Source: Neonectria sp. B-13
Lineage: Eukaryota; Ascomycota; Sordariomycetes; Hypocreales; Nectriaceae
Length of the DNA: 64,000 bases
Assembly (NCBI GenBank): GCA_002682825.1
Contig: NOKP01000049.1
Coordinates: 2,010-66,009 of the forward strand
Direction of reading: 5' to 3'
The position numbers and the translations under genes were made by a program. The notes beneath the pieces were generated by a model. That model searched no databases, was not told the origin of the DNA, and saw nothing but the letters and a program-made list of their open reading frames with translations. Below, in pieces: positions 1 through 11,176 of the stretch. How positions within the stretch are numbered: the first letter of the stretch is position 1; each line of letters begins with the position of its first letter.

Positions 1-53
1 CTAGTTTTTTGTACTAATACTAGTACTAGTACTAGTTTTTAATTAGTTAGTAC

Positions 54-161
54 ACCCTTAGACTAATACTAGTCTTAGTGGACTAAATACTAACTAAATA
101 CTAACTAATTTAAACTAGTATTTAGTTAGTCCAAAATGGACTAACTAATTTCACAACCCTG
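54..161. repeat. Hairpin repeat element, copy 1
   Basis: About 108 bp beginning ACCCTTAGACTAATACTAG and ending TTTCACAACCCTG. The 3' part holds a perfect 12-bp stem with a 3-nt loop (arms 122-133 and 137-148, TTAGTTAGTCCA / TGGACTAACTAA). A closely related sequence lies at 969-1076. The reverse-complemented end, CAGGGTTGTG, resembles the CAGGG-type ends of some hAT-like transposons, but I could not define a matching second end, so the class is open. Confidence 0.55.
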
Positions 162-228
162 GATAATGAATAGAATAGAAGCTAAAAAAGGGATAAAGGG
201 TATCTTATATAGGTCTTAACCTAAGGAA

Positions 229-735
229 TGAATTATTAATCCTATTACTAGAATCTTCTAATTAGTAATTCAAATCCTAAGACTAATAATAGTGAATTAT
301 TAATTCTAATCCTAGGACTAGTAATAGTTAATTATTAATCCTAATTCTAGAATCTTCTAATTAGTAATTCTAATCCTAGGAATAGTAATAGTGAATTATT
401 AATCTTAATGCTAGGATCTTCTAATTAGTAATTTGAATCCTAAGACTAGTAATAGTGAATTATTAATCCTAATACTAGAATCTTCTAACTAGTAATTCAA
501 ATCCTAAGACTAATAATAGTGAATTATTAATTCTAATCCTAGGACTAGTAATAGTTAATTATTAATCCTAATTCTAGAATCTTCTAATTAGTAATTCTAA
601 TCCTAAGATTAGTAATAGTAAATTATTAATGTTATTACTAGAATCTTCTAATTAGTAATTCTAATCTTAATTCTAGAATCTTCTAACTAATAATTCTAAT
701 AATAAGTCTAATAGTAGTAAAATATTAATCTTAGT
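229..735. repeat. ~64-bp tandem repeat array
   Basis: About eight full or partial degenerate repeats of a ~64-bp unit beginning GAATTATTAATCCTAAT, passing through CTAGAATCTTCTAATTAGTA and ending CCTAAGACTAGTAATAGT. Two 35-bp half units (near 291 and 536) interrupt the register at the same relative place, showing that a higher-order unit of about 230 bp was itself duplicated. Unit differences are mostly C/T and A/G, as RIP would give. Confidence 0.8.
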
Positions 736-968
736 ACTTAAATCAATAATTAACTATAAGCTATAGATTATAAGCTATAAGCTCTAATAACTTAATTAAT
801 TAGCTAATTAGTTAGTTAGCTTAATTCTATAAAGAATTTATTTCTTAGGACTTATTTTGGACTTATAGACTTAAAAATAAGTCTTTAGTCATTCTGGGCT
901 TGGAATTAGACTTAGACTTATTTTTTGGACTTTTAACTAACTAAAGACTTATTTAAATAAGTTAATCT

Positions 969-1076
969 GCCCTTGGAATTAAACTAGTCTAAGCGGACTA
1001 AAAACTAACTAAAAACTAACTTATTTAAATAAGTCTTTAGTTAGTCCAAAATGGACTAACTTATTTCACAACCCTG
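969..1076. repeat. Hairpin repeat element, copy 2
   Basis: Second copy of the element at 54-161 in the same orientation, beginning GCCCTTGGAATTAAACTAG and ending TTTCACAACCCTG. It keeps the same GTTAGTCCA-AAA-TGGACTAAC hairpin. A further partial relative begins near 891 (GGGCTTGGAATTAGACTTAG) directly upstream. The pair brackets the tandem array at 229-735, so the two copies may be the ends of a larger element of about 1 kb. Confidence 0.5.
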
Positions 1077-2753
1077 TATATAGGTATATACTTAGTCTTC
1101 TATATCTACTTATAATCCTACTTAGTAGAATTATCTTTAAAGGAGTTTTAGTATTCTTTTAGTCCTAAAGTATTTAGTAAAAGGATTATTATAATATAAT
1201 TATACTAATATATATTTTACTAATTCTTTATTAAGAATAAAGATTTACTCTTTATAATATAGTAGGTTATTTTTAATAGATTATATTTATTCTTCTTTAG
1301 CTACTAATTGAATAATCTTACCCTTTTAGTCTTATACCTTTAGATCCTTATTTTAAAGAAAATAGATTAGTTCTATTATTAATTAGAATACTATTATATA
1401 GTAAAATCCCTTATAAAATATAGCTTTCTAAGCTATAATTAATATAATAAATAGTATATAATTAATTATTTTATATACCTATTAGTTCTAATATTTAGGA
1501 TTAAAGTATTTTACCTTTAGAAGATAGTATCTTACTTTTAATCCTAGGTCCTTTATAGAGAAAGTACTAAGCTTTCTTAGTATAGTACTTTAAGTATAAG
1601 ACTTTATCTCTAAGAGTAAAGCTTTACCCTTTTACTTATTTAAGTCCCTTTAGGATTAAATTACCTTTTTATTAATTAATTAGTATTCTAATTGATTAAG
1701 TAGTTTAATATTTAAGGGAATTTTATCTTTAAATTCTAAATATCTTAAAGGACTATTTATTAGGTTAATCTTTCTAGCTTAATACTTAACAATAAAGTTA
1801 TAAAGTATTAAATAGATATATTATTAAGCTTATTACCTATTTAACTTAAAGGTCTTTATAAAACCCTATAAGTTCTAATAATTACTTAGAACCTTTATTA
1901 GGATTATTAATCCTTTAAAATAATACTATTAGTATTTAAAGGACTTAATAATAGTTATTAGTTCTTAGTCTAAAGTCTTATAATTAAGCTTCTTATCTTT
2001 AAACTTTTAAGACTAAGATACAATTAGATAGAAAACCTCTTTCTTATCTAGCTAGGAGAATATCCTTACTATTATAAAGCTAAAAGTATCTATTTTTAGC
2101 TAAATAAGAAGAAATATATTAAAATGCCTTAAGAATAAAGCCTCTTAGAATGCTTATTATAAGTAAAGTAATACTTCCCTTTTAGTACTATCTAATATAA
2201 TATACCTTAGTTTCTTCCTATTTTAGCTTCCCTTTAGAAGGTTATTTAAAGGAATAGTAATCTCTAAGTATTTATAGATAAACCTATAATAAAAGTTATA
2301 GAATTCTAAGAAAACTTATATTTCTTAGAATATATTAAGTTCTTTCTACTTAGTTATTATTTTTATTTACCTTAGGTCTATTAAAACCTTTTTATCTAAT
2401 AAGATAAATCTAAGAAAATCTACTTTAGATTAATAAAATGTATACTTAGAGGGTTTTATAAAGAGTTCTACCTTTTATAATTAGTTAAGTATTATTTAAA
2501 GATAAATTATATATAATTCTTAGTCTATAAAGTAAATAAGAATATTATTTAGATAGGCTATATAGATTATATTTATTAGGCCTTAGAAAGCCTAATATAT
2601 ATAGTTTTAAAATATAGCTAAAGTATTTATTAGTTTAAATAGTATTATTAAATATTTAAAATAACTATAATAAGTATAAAATACTATTTTCTACTTATTA
2701 CCTTCTTAGATTTAGATATAGTAATATATATTCTTTATATTAATCTTTAAGCA

Positions 2754-3825
2754 CTATTGAAACTACTGTTTGAACTACTGTTTCTGCTTATCTGTGATTG
2801 TGCTGAACAGTCATGTGTTTCCTTTGCTTGAGCTTAATAGGGGGATAGATCTTTGGATTTTGAACCTAATTATTGACTTTTGCCCCCTCCAAACTCCCTC
2901 TGCCAAATCCCTCCATGCTTTATGGCTGATGTTAGAGATGACCAGATTCTCTTGCTTTCTAATGCAATCATTACTCCTTCGGTTATAGGTTGGTTATTAT
3001 AGCATTGCTTATTAGCTATATAACCTATAAGATATAGTTATTATACTTTAGACTATTAATAAACCTTTTTTCTATATTAGTAGTATTACTATTCTTTTCT
3101 AGCTTTAAAGTTAGCCTCTCTAGAAAGACTTATTCTATTATAATCTATTAGGCTATTACTCTATTAGGCTAGATTCTATCTTATAGTAAGATATAATAAC
3201 TAAAGACTATTAACTAAACTAATTCCTTAGTCTTAGGGCATTAATTAGTTTTAACTTCTTTTATATCTTATAGGTTAGACTTTTAAACTATAATTTATAT
3301 CTTAGAAATAAGGCTTAGATCTACTTAAAATAGGCTATATAGGTTATATAAGAGCCTATAAGTATAGCTTAGTAAGAGCTTACTAGGCTATAGTATGATT
3401 TAGAAGGAAATAGTTATTTTATATAATTGATTGTATAGTCTTTATATTATATAAAAGGTTAAATAGAATATAAAAGAGTAATCTAGAAAGTATAAAGGTT
3501 ATCTTATAGGTTGGGCTTTTATCCTAAGGGGTTTTAGCCTTTTCTAAGATCTAGCTTTTTTAAGGTCTAACTTTTCTAAGATTTAGCTTTTCTAAGATCT
3601 AGCTTTTCTAAGATCTAGCTTTTCTAAGATCTAGCTTTTCTAACTAATTAAGGCAGTAAAACTTATACCTTAACTTTATAGTAGAAACTTTTATCTCCTT
3701 AAGTCATTATTACCTTAGGCTTAAGTATTAAGCTTATTATACTATTGTTTTTTCTATTTTCTTTTATACTATTTAACCTTTAGCCTCTTCTTTAGGTATA
3801 TACTACTAAGGACTATTATATCTAA
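2754..3825 (+). mobile_element. Unidentified ~1.07-kb repeat element, copy A
   Basis: The element runs from CTATTGAAACTACT to GGACTATTATATCTAA and is flanked by a perfect 15-bp direct repeat, ATATTAATCTTTAAG, at 2737-2751 and 3826-3840, which reads as a target-site duplication. A GC-richer part near 2760-2990 keeps an open frame of 72 codons. A 16-bp tandem repeat (CTAAGATCTAGCTTTT, about five units) lies at 3541-3650. Copies B and C match it in reverse orientation over their whole length. No terminal inverted repeat or LTR is visible. Long duplications suit a LINE/SINE-like integration, but no protein domain can be recognised. Confidence 0.7.
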
Positions 3826-3942
3826 ATATTAATCTTTAAGAAGAACCTTATACTTTAAATTTAATTTATAATCTTTATTATTAAAGAGAAAAAGTACTAA
3901 TTTTTCTTAGTTATAATATTTAATCTTTAATAATTAATATAT

Positions 3943-5039
3943 TTAGATATAATAGTCCTTAGTAGTATATACTTAGAGAAAGGGCTAAAGGTTAAATAGT
4001 ATAAAAGAAAATAGAAAAAACAATAATATAATAAGCTTAATACTTAAGCTTAAGGTAATAATAACTTAAGGAAATAAAAGTTTTTACTATAAAGTTAAGA
4101 TATAAGTTTTACTACTTTAATTAGCTAGAAAAGCTAGATCTTAGAAAAGCTAGATCTTAGAAAAGCTAGATCTTAGAAAAGCTAGACCTTAGAAAAGCTA
4201 GATCTTAGAAAAGGCTAAAACTCCTTAGGATAAAAGCCTAGCCTATAAGGCTCTATGCTTTCTAAGCCTTTTGCATTCTATCTAACCTTTTATATAATAT
4301 AAAGATTATACAACCAATTATATAAGATAACTGCCTTCTAAATTGCACTATAGCTTAATAAGTCCTTACTAAGCTATACCTATAAGCTCTTATATAATCT
4401 ATATAGCCTATTTTAAGTAGATCTAAGCCTTATTTCTAAGCTATAAATTATAGTTTAAAAGTCTAATCTATAAAATATAAAAGAAGTTAAAACTAATTAA
4501 TACTCTAAGGCTAAAGAATTAGTTTAATTAATAGTCTTTAGTTATTATATCTTACTATAAGATAGAATCTAGTCTAATAGAATAATAGCCTAATAGATTA
4601 TAATAGAATAGATCTTTCTAGAAAGACTAGCTTTAAAGCTAGAAAGAAATAGTAATACTATTAATATAGAGAAGAGGTTTATTAATAGTCTAAAGTATAA
4701 TAACTATATCTTATAGATTATATAGCTAATAAGTAATACTATAATGATTAACCTATAATCGAAGGAGTAATGACTGCATTAGAAAGCAAGAGAATCCTAC
4801 TATAGTTATCTCTAATATTAGCTATAAAGTATAGAGGGATTTGGTAGAGGGAGTTGGAAGCCTGATAGTTGTTCCTAGTGTTAGTGGACTGATAGTGGCT
4901 GTTATGAAGGGGGCAAAAGTTAATAATTAGGTTCAAAATCTAAAGATCTATCCCTCTATTAAGCTTAAGCAAAGGAAACATATGATTTAGTGCAATTATA
5001 GATAAGTAGAAACAGTAGTCTAAATAGTAGTTTTAATAG
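3943..5039 (-). mobile_element. Unidentified ~1.1-kb repeat element, copy B (inverted)
   Basis: Reverse-oriented copy of the element at 2754-3825, beginning TTAGATATAATAGTCC on the plus strand and ending TAGTTTTAATAG. It is bracketed by TAATAATTAATATAT (3928-3942) and TAATAATTAATAAAT (5040-5054), which agree at 14 of 15 positions, so it has its own target-site duplication. The 16-bp internal tandem repeat is at about 4125-4215. It is the most mutated of the three copies. With copy A it forms a foldback of ~1.07-kb arms around a spacer of about 117 bp. Confidence 0.7.
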
Positions 5040-5239
5040 TAATAATTAATAAATAATTATAGTAATCTATTAGATTTTAAGATAAATAGGATTAAAGCTC
5101 TTATAAGGCTCTTAAAGAACTATATATAACTATTTACTAAGCTTTCCTTAAAGTATTCTTATAATATCTTAAGTTCTTTTTATAAAAATAGGTAAATAGG
5201 ACTAAAAGATAGTTTTATCTTAGGTAATAACTTAATTAT

Positions 5240-6280
5240 TTAGATATAATAGTCCTTAGTAGTATATACCTAGAGAAGAGGCTAAAGGTTAAATAGTATA
5301 AAAGAAAATAGAAAAAACAATAGTATAATAGGCTTAATACCTAAGCCTAAGGCAATAATAACTCAAGGAGATAAAAGTTTCTGCTATAAAGTTAAGGTAT
5401 AAGTTTTACTGCCCTAATCAGCTAGAAAAGCTAGATCTTAGAAAAGCTAGATCTTAGAAAAGCTAGATCTTAGAAAAGCTAGATCTTAGAAAAGCTAGAC
5501 CTTAGAAAAGGCTAAAACCCCTTAGGATAAAAGCCCAGCCTCTACGCTTTCTAGGTTACTTACCTCTTTACATTCCATTCAACCTTCCAAACAATACAAT
5601 AACTATACTACCAATCACATAAGATAACTACCATCCAAATCATACTATAGCCCAGTAAGCCCTTACTAAGCTATATATATAGGCTCTTATATAACCTATA
5701 TATTAAATTAAAAGAACATTTAAGCCTTATTTCTATATTATAAATTATAACTTAAAAGTCTAGCCTAGAGCATATAAAATAACTTATAATTAACCACTTT
5801 AGACCTAAGAAGTTAGTCTAATTAATAGTTTTTAACTATAATATCCTACTATAAGAGGAAATAAAGCTTAATATAGTAACTGCCCAATGGATTACAATAG
5901 AATAGCTCTTTCTAGAGAGGCTAGCTCTAAAGCTAGAAAGGAATAGTAATATTACTACTATAGAAAAGGAGTTCCTTAAGAAGCTATATAACCCTATCTA
6001 TACTTTATAGATTATGCAGTTAATAGGTAATATTATTCTGACCAACCTATAGCTAAAGGAGTGATGCATTGGAAACCGAGGGAATCTGGTCATCTCTAAC
6101 ATTGGCCATGAAGCATGAAGGGATTTGGCAGAGGGAGTTCTATGGAGGGGGCAAAAGTCAATAATTAGGTTCAAAATCCAAAGATCTATCCCTCTGTTAA
6201 GCTTAAGCAAAGGAAACACATAACTATTTAGTGCAATCATAGATAAGCAGAAACAGTAGTCCAAATAGTAGTTTCAATAG
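5240..6280 (-). mobile_element. Unidentified ~1.04-kb repeat element, copy C
   Basis: Third copy, same orientation as copy B, flanked by a perfect 15-bp direct repeat TAATAACTTAATTAT at 5225-5239 and 6281-6295. The 16-bp tandem repeat lies at about 5424-5515. Positions 5520-5660 keep many CpA dinucleotides lost in the other copies, so this copy is the best template for a consensus. An 88-codon open frame on the minus strand (5998-6264) corresponds to the 72-codon frame of copy A and shares the segment NRGIDLWILNLIIDFCPL; it is a decayed remnant of unknown function. Confidence 0.75.
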
Positions 6281-9000
6281 TAATAACTTAATTATATAAT
6301 TAGTCTTTTTGAACTATAGAAGAATATTTATACTTTCTACTAAGAATATATTATAATACTTTAGTAATTTAAAAAGAAGATTATTCTTTTAGAGTAGAAT
6401 TAGTTTATCTTTACTTAAAATAAAGAAATCTTTTTTTATAGTAGAAACCCTATAAACTCTTAGTAGGCTTTAGTATAGTCTTTAAAACTTATATTAAGGT
6501 ATTTTCTTAAGGGTTTACTACTTAATCCTATATAATTAATAGCTTTTTCTAAGGTCTATTAGAATCTTAAGGTCCTTTAATATTAATATTAAAAGGATTA
6601 TTAGATTTCCTTCTAGATTTAAGTCCTTTTTAATTCTTACTATAATCTAAGTAAAAGTTTCTATTTAACCTTAGTAATCTATTATAATAATTAGAATTCT
6701 TTAGGCTTAGTTTATAGGATAAGTAAAACTATCTATTACTCTAATTTTAAAGACTTTTATATTACTTTATTATAATCTTAGCTAGATTATAAGTTATTTA
6801 TTAACTATATTTAGTTTAGTATAAGTATTTAATAAAGTAATTATTTTAATTAGCTTTTAATTATTAATTATAATCTTTATAGATATTACTAGTTTAATTT
6901 ATATTAAAGAAGGATTAGTCTTTAAAGAGTTAGTTTTATTAATTATTAATCTTTTTTTACCTTTTTTACTTTCTTTTTCTTTTTCTTAAGAGCTTATATA
7001 TTTATTTAAACTTTACTCTTCTTAAGATATATATTTATAAGATAATCTTTATTATTATAAATATAATATTAGAGTTTCTTTTCTTTTTAGATTAGATTTT
7101 CTTTTAACTTTCTTCTTTTAAAGTTATAGGATTTCTTAGTATTCTTTCCTAAGAATTAGCTTTTCTTTAAGGGAATATCCTTAAGAGTATATTTACTTCT
7201 TTTTATATTAGTATTAGTATTAAAAAAAGATCTTTTCTTTTTAATACTTTATACTAATTTTTAAATATTCTAGATTTAAAAGGCTAATTAAACTATCTTT
7301 TAATAAAAGATTAATATACTTATACTATTCTAAAGAGTAATTTTTACTTTTAGATCAAAGAGTAGTTTTAATAGAAAGAAAAGTACTTAGTATTTATTTA
7401 AGACCTTCTTAATATATTTCTTTAGAGAATTAAAGTAAATATAGAAATTATAAAAGCTTTAGGTTTTCTTTTCTTTTATATTCTTTAATTAATTAAAGAT
7501 TATTATTTTTTAATTTAAAGGATTTTTAATTAGCTTTTTACTTTATTCTTTAAAATCTATTTAGTTCTTTTTAAGTCTTTTTTATTCCTTTTTTAATTAT
7601 TATTCTAAATACTATATTTAATAAGTCTATTTATCTAGATTAATATTATCTAAAGTAAGAATAATTTACTTTTTATTACTATAATATTTATATTTTATAC
7701 TTTTAAAAGTATAATTTAGATTATTTAATTATTTATTTTTCTTTTAAAGAATAATTAGTATTTTTAAAGTAAGAAGATTCTTAACTTTTACCTTTTTACT
7801 ACTATCTAAAGAATTATTAGAGTTATCTTATTAATACTTTTATAAGGATTACTTTTAATAAGAAAACTTAGGTCTTAGAGAAATATTCTTTTATAGAAGT
7901 TATAATTATTATTCTATTTTAAGTTATTTATATTAGGTTTTAAGCTTTTATAGCTCTTATAAAAGTTTAATCTTTTATATCTTATTTTTTAATCTTTTAA
8001 TAATACTATTTATAGAATCTAAATTAATTTCTTATAGAGAATTTAGTATAGATTCTTAAGAGTATTCTAATAGGACTTAATCCTAAGGGACTAGCCTTAT
8101 AATTATTTCTAATTAAGATTAAGTTAATATATTTATTTATATTAGATTAATTTTATTATCCTTTAATAAATTAAACTTAAGTATTTCTATTATAGTTAGA
8201 TCTTATACTTAAGAGGATTAGGAATATTATATACTACTTTTAGCTAAAAGGTCTTACTCTATAACTTTCTTTCTAGTTCTAATAGTAATTAGCTATTTAG
8301 TAATTATAGTATACTTTAGGTTTAAAGCTATTTCTAGTTTCTTTAAGTAGCTTTAATAGAAGCTTTAGAATGTAATAATAGTAGATCTAATAATTAAGAT
8401 TATTAGGAAAGCTAGGTAGAGAAAAGATAAATTCCAATTGATAATAAGACTAAAGCTTATCCCTTCTTATGATTAGAGGGATTATACTAATTTATCTCTA
8501 AGGTTTTAGCTAACCTTTAGCTTACTAAGGGATCTAGAGTCTAGTGTGAACACTAGTCAGTATTCTCTCAATGCCTATTATAACTTAGTAGGATTATATT
8601 TAGGTATTATAATTATTTTAGAAAAGAAATAAGAATATATTAATATATAAGAAAAAAAGAACTATTTCTATTAAGAAAGAAACTATATTAAGAATATAAG
8701 TATAAGTCTAAAGATATACTTATAAAATAGAAGAGAAAGATAATAGTAATAAAAAGGAAAAGAAAAAGAAAAATTAATAATAGAAAAAGGTTTAAATATC
8801 TATATATAATTACTTAATAGATTTAAACTATAAAATATAGGCTATAAGTAATAGGGTTTACTTATTAGTTTACTAACTATAAATAGCTATTAAGTAAGTA
8901 TAATTAGTTTAAAAAATAAATATAATCCTATTATTACTAAATTCTATATTATTAATTATTAAGGATAATAATTACTAAGAAGAAATAGTTATTATAGTAT

Positions 9001-9170
9001 TGTAAGAGTTGGGGTGACGTACCCAACCTTCAATAGACCAATCAGCCGTTAGACCAAAAGATCAACCAATTCAAGTAAGCTAGCGTTACCCGAATCGCGC
9101 CACACAATTGGTTATAAGGCAGAGCGCTGAGCGCTCGGCCCCGGGCCGGCCTCTAGCGCATCTCCTTACA
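9001..9170. mobile_element. Solo LTR (170 bp) with 5-bp target-site duplication
   Basis: A GC-normal island inside the AT block. It starts TGTAAGAGTTGG and ends TCTCCTTACA, the TG...CA ends of an LTR, with TGTAAG/CTTACA as terminal inverted hexamer. It is flanked by a perfect 5-bp duplication, AGTAT, at 8996-9000 and 9171-9175. There is no internal domain, so it is best read as a solo LTR (or a very small TRIM/SMART-type derivative). CpA sites persist, so it either inserted after RIP of its surroundings or was too short or single-copy to be mutated. The orientation of the parent element is unknown. Confidence 0.75.
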
Positions 9171-10517
9171 AGTATTAGCCTTTAGTACTTTAGTTATATA
9201 GCTTATACATTATAGTTATACCTTCTTATCTAAATGCTTACCTCTCTTTAGAATTAAAAAGTAAGCTTTAACTTATATACTAATAAGAATACTATCTTTA
9301 CTTTAAATCTATCTATCTTACCTAACTATATATCCTAAAGGTATTCCTATTATACTATTATATATTATTTATTATATTATCTTAATCTATTAGATAATAT
9401 TAATTATAGCTAAAAATTACTATAAATAATTATTAATAATTTAATATAATATTTATTAAATTAGAATATATAAGTATATTTTTAAATTAATAGAAATTTA
9501 ATATTTTATAATTTAATCTTATAATAATTATAAAATATTTATTAAGTTCTTATAAATAGATTAAACTTTAATTTATAATTAAAAAGATATTTAAAAGATT
9601 TTCTTATAGAATTAATTTAATAAAATCCTTTATTTTAAATTTAAAATAAATATTTATAGAAATAATCTAGAATAAAACTAAAATAAATAATTCTTAATAT
9701 TAAGTATAATTAAAATAATTCTTCTAAATTATAAGAATATAACCTTTAAAGAGAGAATATTATAATAGGTATTAAGAGAATACTAATTAGTATTTATATT
9801 AGACTTTAGATCTTTTAGTAAACTAAAGATTAACTAAAACCTTAAAGATAAATTAATATAATCTCTTTAATTATAAAGAAGAATAAGCTTTAATCTTATT
9901 ATTAATTAGAACTTATCTTTTTTTTACTTAGCTTTCCTAGTAATCTTAATTATTAGACTTACTATTAATATATTAAGACTTTAACTTAGCAAGCAGTTAG
10001 AAATTACTTACTAAGAACTCTAAATAGTTCCTATAAGACTCTATTCTACTTATTATAACTATAGTAACTTTTCTAAGGCTAGCCTTATAGGTCTATCTTC
10101 TTACATATAAGACTCAGTTAAGTATTAATTGTATAAGCTAAAAATACGTTACATTCACTGTCAAATGAGTTTTATTAACTCTACCGCATTATGGATCGGA
10201 ATAGTATACTTCGTAGCCCACCTACTCAGCTTTGCTTACTCCTATGACACGCTCCAATGGCATTTGATCTCGTACACATTCTTAAACTCCTCTCAGTCTG
10301 GTCAATGCGCCCTTGCAGCTGATCCGTATACGAGGGATCGCCGGTTCCACCTTTCGAGACTGGCTGCACCCTAAGCCGGGTGACCAAGGTGCTTTGTATT
10401 CTTCAATTACTTAGTTCAGCCATTACAAGTAACCGTCACCACTCGTTGAAATCGGGTGCATGCTGGGGTCATCATGTCGACCGGCTCGGAGTGTGAATCC
10501 AACACCATCCCCAGACC

Positions 10518-10524
10518 TATAAAT
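10518..10524 (+). promoter_or_regulatory. TATA-like box (TATAAAT)
   Basis: TATAAAT lies 78 bp before the start codon of the small secreted protein remnant at 10602, in an otherwise GC-normal upstream stretch. Spacing suits a core promoter. Nothing else is recognisable in 10,121-10,601. Confidence 0.35.
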
Positions 10525-10601
10525 GAGTGAGATTATCGACTGGAAAGCTTAAACCAAATATTGCTTCCAACTCAGATAATATCTCAAAACCAGCATTGAA
10601 G

Positions 10602-11176
10602 ATGAAATTTACTTTAGCCTTTCTCGGCATCAGCATACTCACTGGGCCTTTTGCCAGACCAGGAGTCGAGTCCCGGGATGGGGTTCAGACTGTTCATCTC
10701 ACATTCCATGGCGGCTCGGCCGCGTACACGATGTCTTTCCCCGCCGATGGCAAGACCAGGGCAACTCATGTGTCTCATGTCCTCCTTCTGGAGCTATTAA
10801 ACCATTGACTAACGAGGAGTGATAGGAAAGGGCATCACTGTGAACATCATCGATGCCCCAGACTACAAAGCCTTCCAGCAGTGTCAGTTCAAGACCAAGG
10901 GAGACAAGACACTCGTTCGGAGCATTGGGGGTGAGGGGGTACAGCAAATTGTTGTTGGCCCACCGCAACCCATCATCAGTGTCAGTTAGTTGCAAGGGCA
11001 AGTGTGTGCCAACATATGGTGAGTCGCTAATACGTTTCTCCCCTGCCATCGCGGGGGACTCGACCTGACAGACAGCGACAGGCGACTGCTATAAGAACGG
11101 CCAGTATGTAGGCCCTTGCTACAACGGCTTCTGTGCTGCCGATCGCTGCCGACCTTGGGATATTTCGACTTCCTGA
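10602..11176 (+). pseudogene. Small secreted cysteine-rich protein, frameshifted remnant
   Basis: The start MKFTLAFLGISILTGPFA is a signal peptide, followed by a short Gly/Ser-rich N-terminal part, a middle part containing NIIDAPDYKAF and QQIVVGPPQP, and a Cys-rich C-terminus with CKGKC, DCYKNGQY, CYNGFCAADRC and a stop at 11174-11176. Exon estimates are 10602-10749, 10826-11018 and 11082-11176. The first intron has a GC donor (GCAAGA), a good branch site (GACTAAC) and a TAG acceptor; the second is GTGAGT...CAG. In exon 2 a TAG stop at 10987-10989 is created by what looks like a 4-bp tandem duplication (AGTTAGTT), after which the Cys-rich frame continues shifted. The layout resembles small secreted cysteine-rich proteins of plant- or insect-associated ascomycetes. 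Function is unknown and the gene is probably inactive in this strain. Confidence 0.6.

Larger units (their letters stand above)
1..10120. repeat. AT-rich, RIP-degenerated repeat block
   Basis: About 10 kb composed almost entirely of A and T with TpA everywhere and no ORF longer than about 90 codons. This is the appearance of old repeats mutated by repeat-induced point mutation, which turns CpA into TpA in duplicated fungal DNA. Composition changes abruptly to ordinary GC near position 10,120. Stretches 1080-2735 and 6300-8990 contain only degenerate sequence in which I recognise no element. The few GC-richer islands (near 2760-2990, 4750-5000, 5520-5660, 6050-6260 and 9001-9170) are described separately. 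Whether the block is subtelomeric, pericentromeric or interstitial cannot be told from this window. Confidence 0.9.

Noticed and set aside
2770..6264. Short frames in the repeat element copies as real genes
   Set aside because: They coincide with GC-richer remnants of the mutated element and are broken differently in each copy.
10129..10374. 81-codon plus-strand frame at the edge of the AT block
   Set aside because: No conserved motif, and it spans the AT/GC border where composition changes; likely chance.
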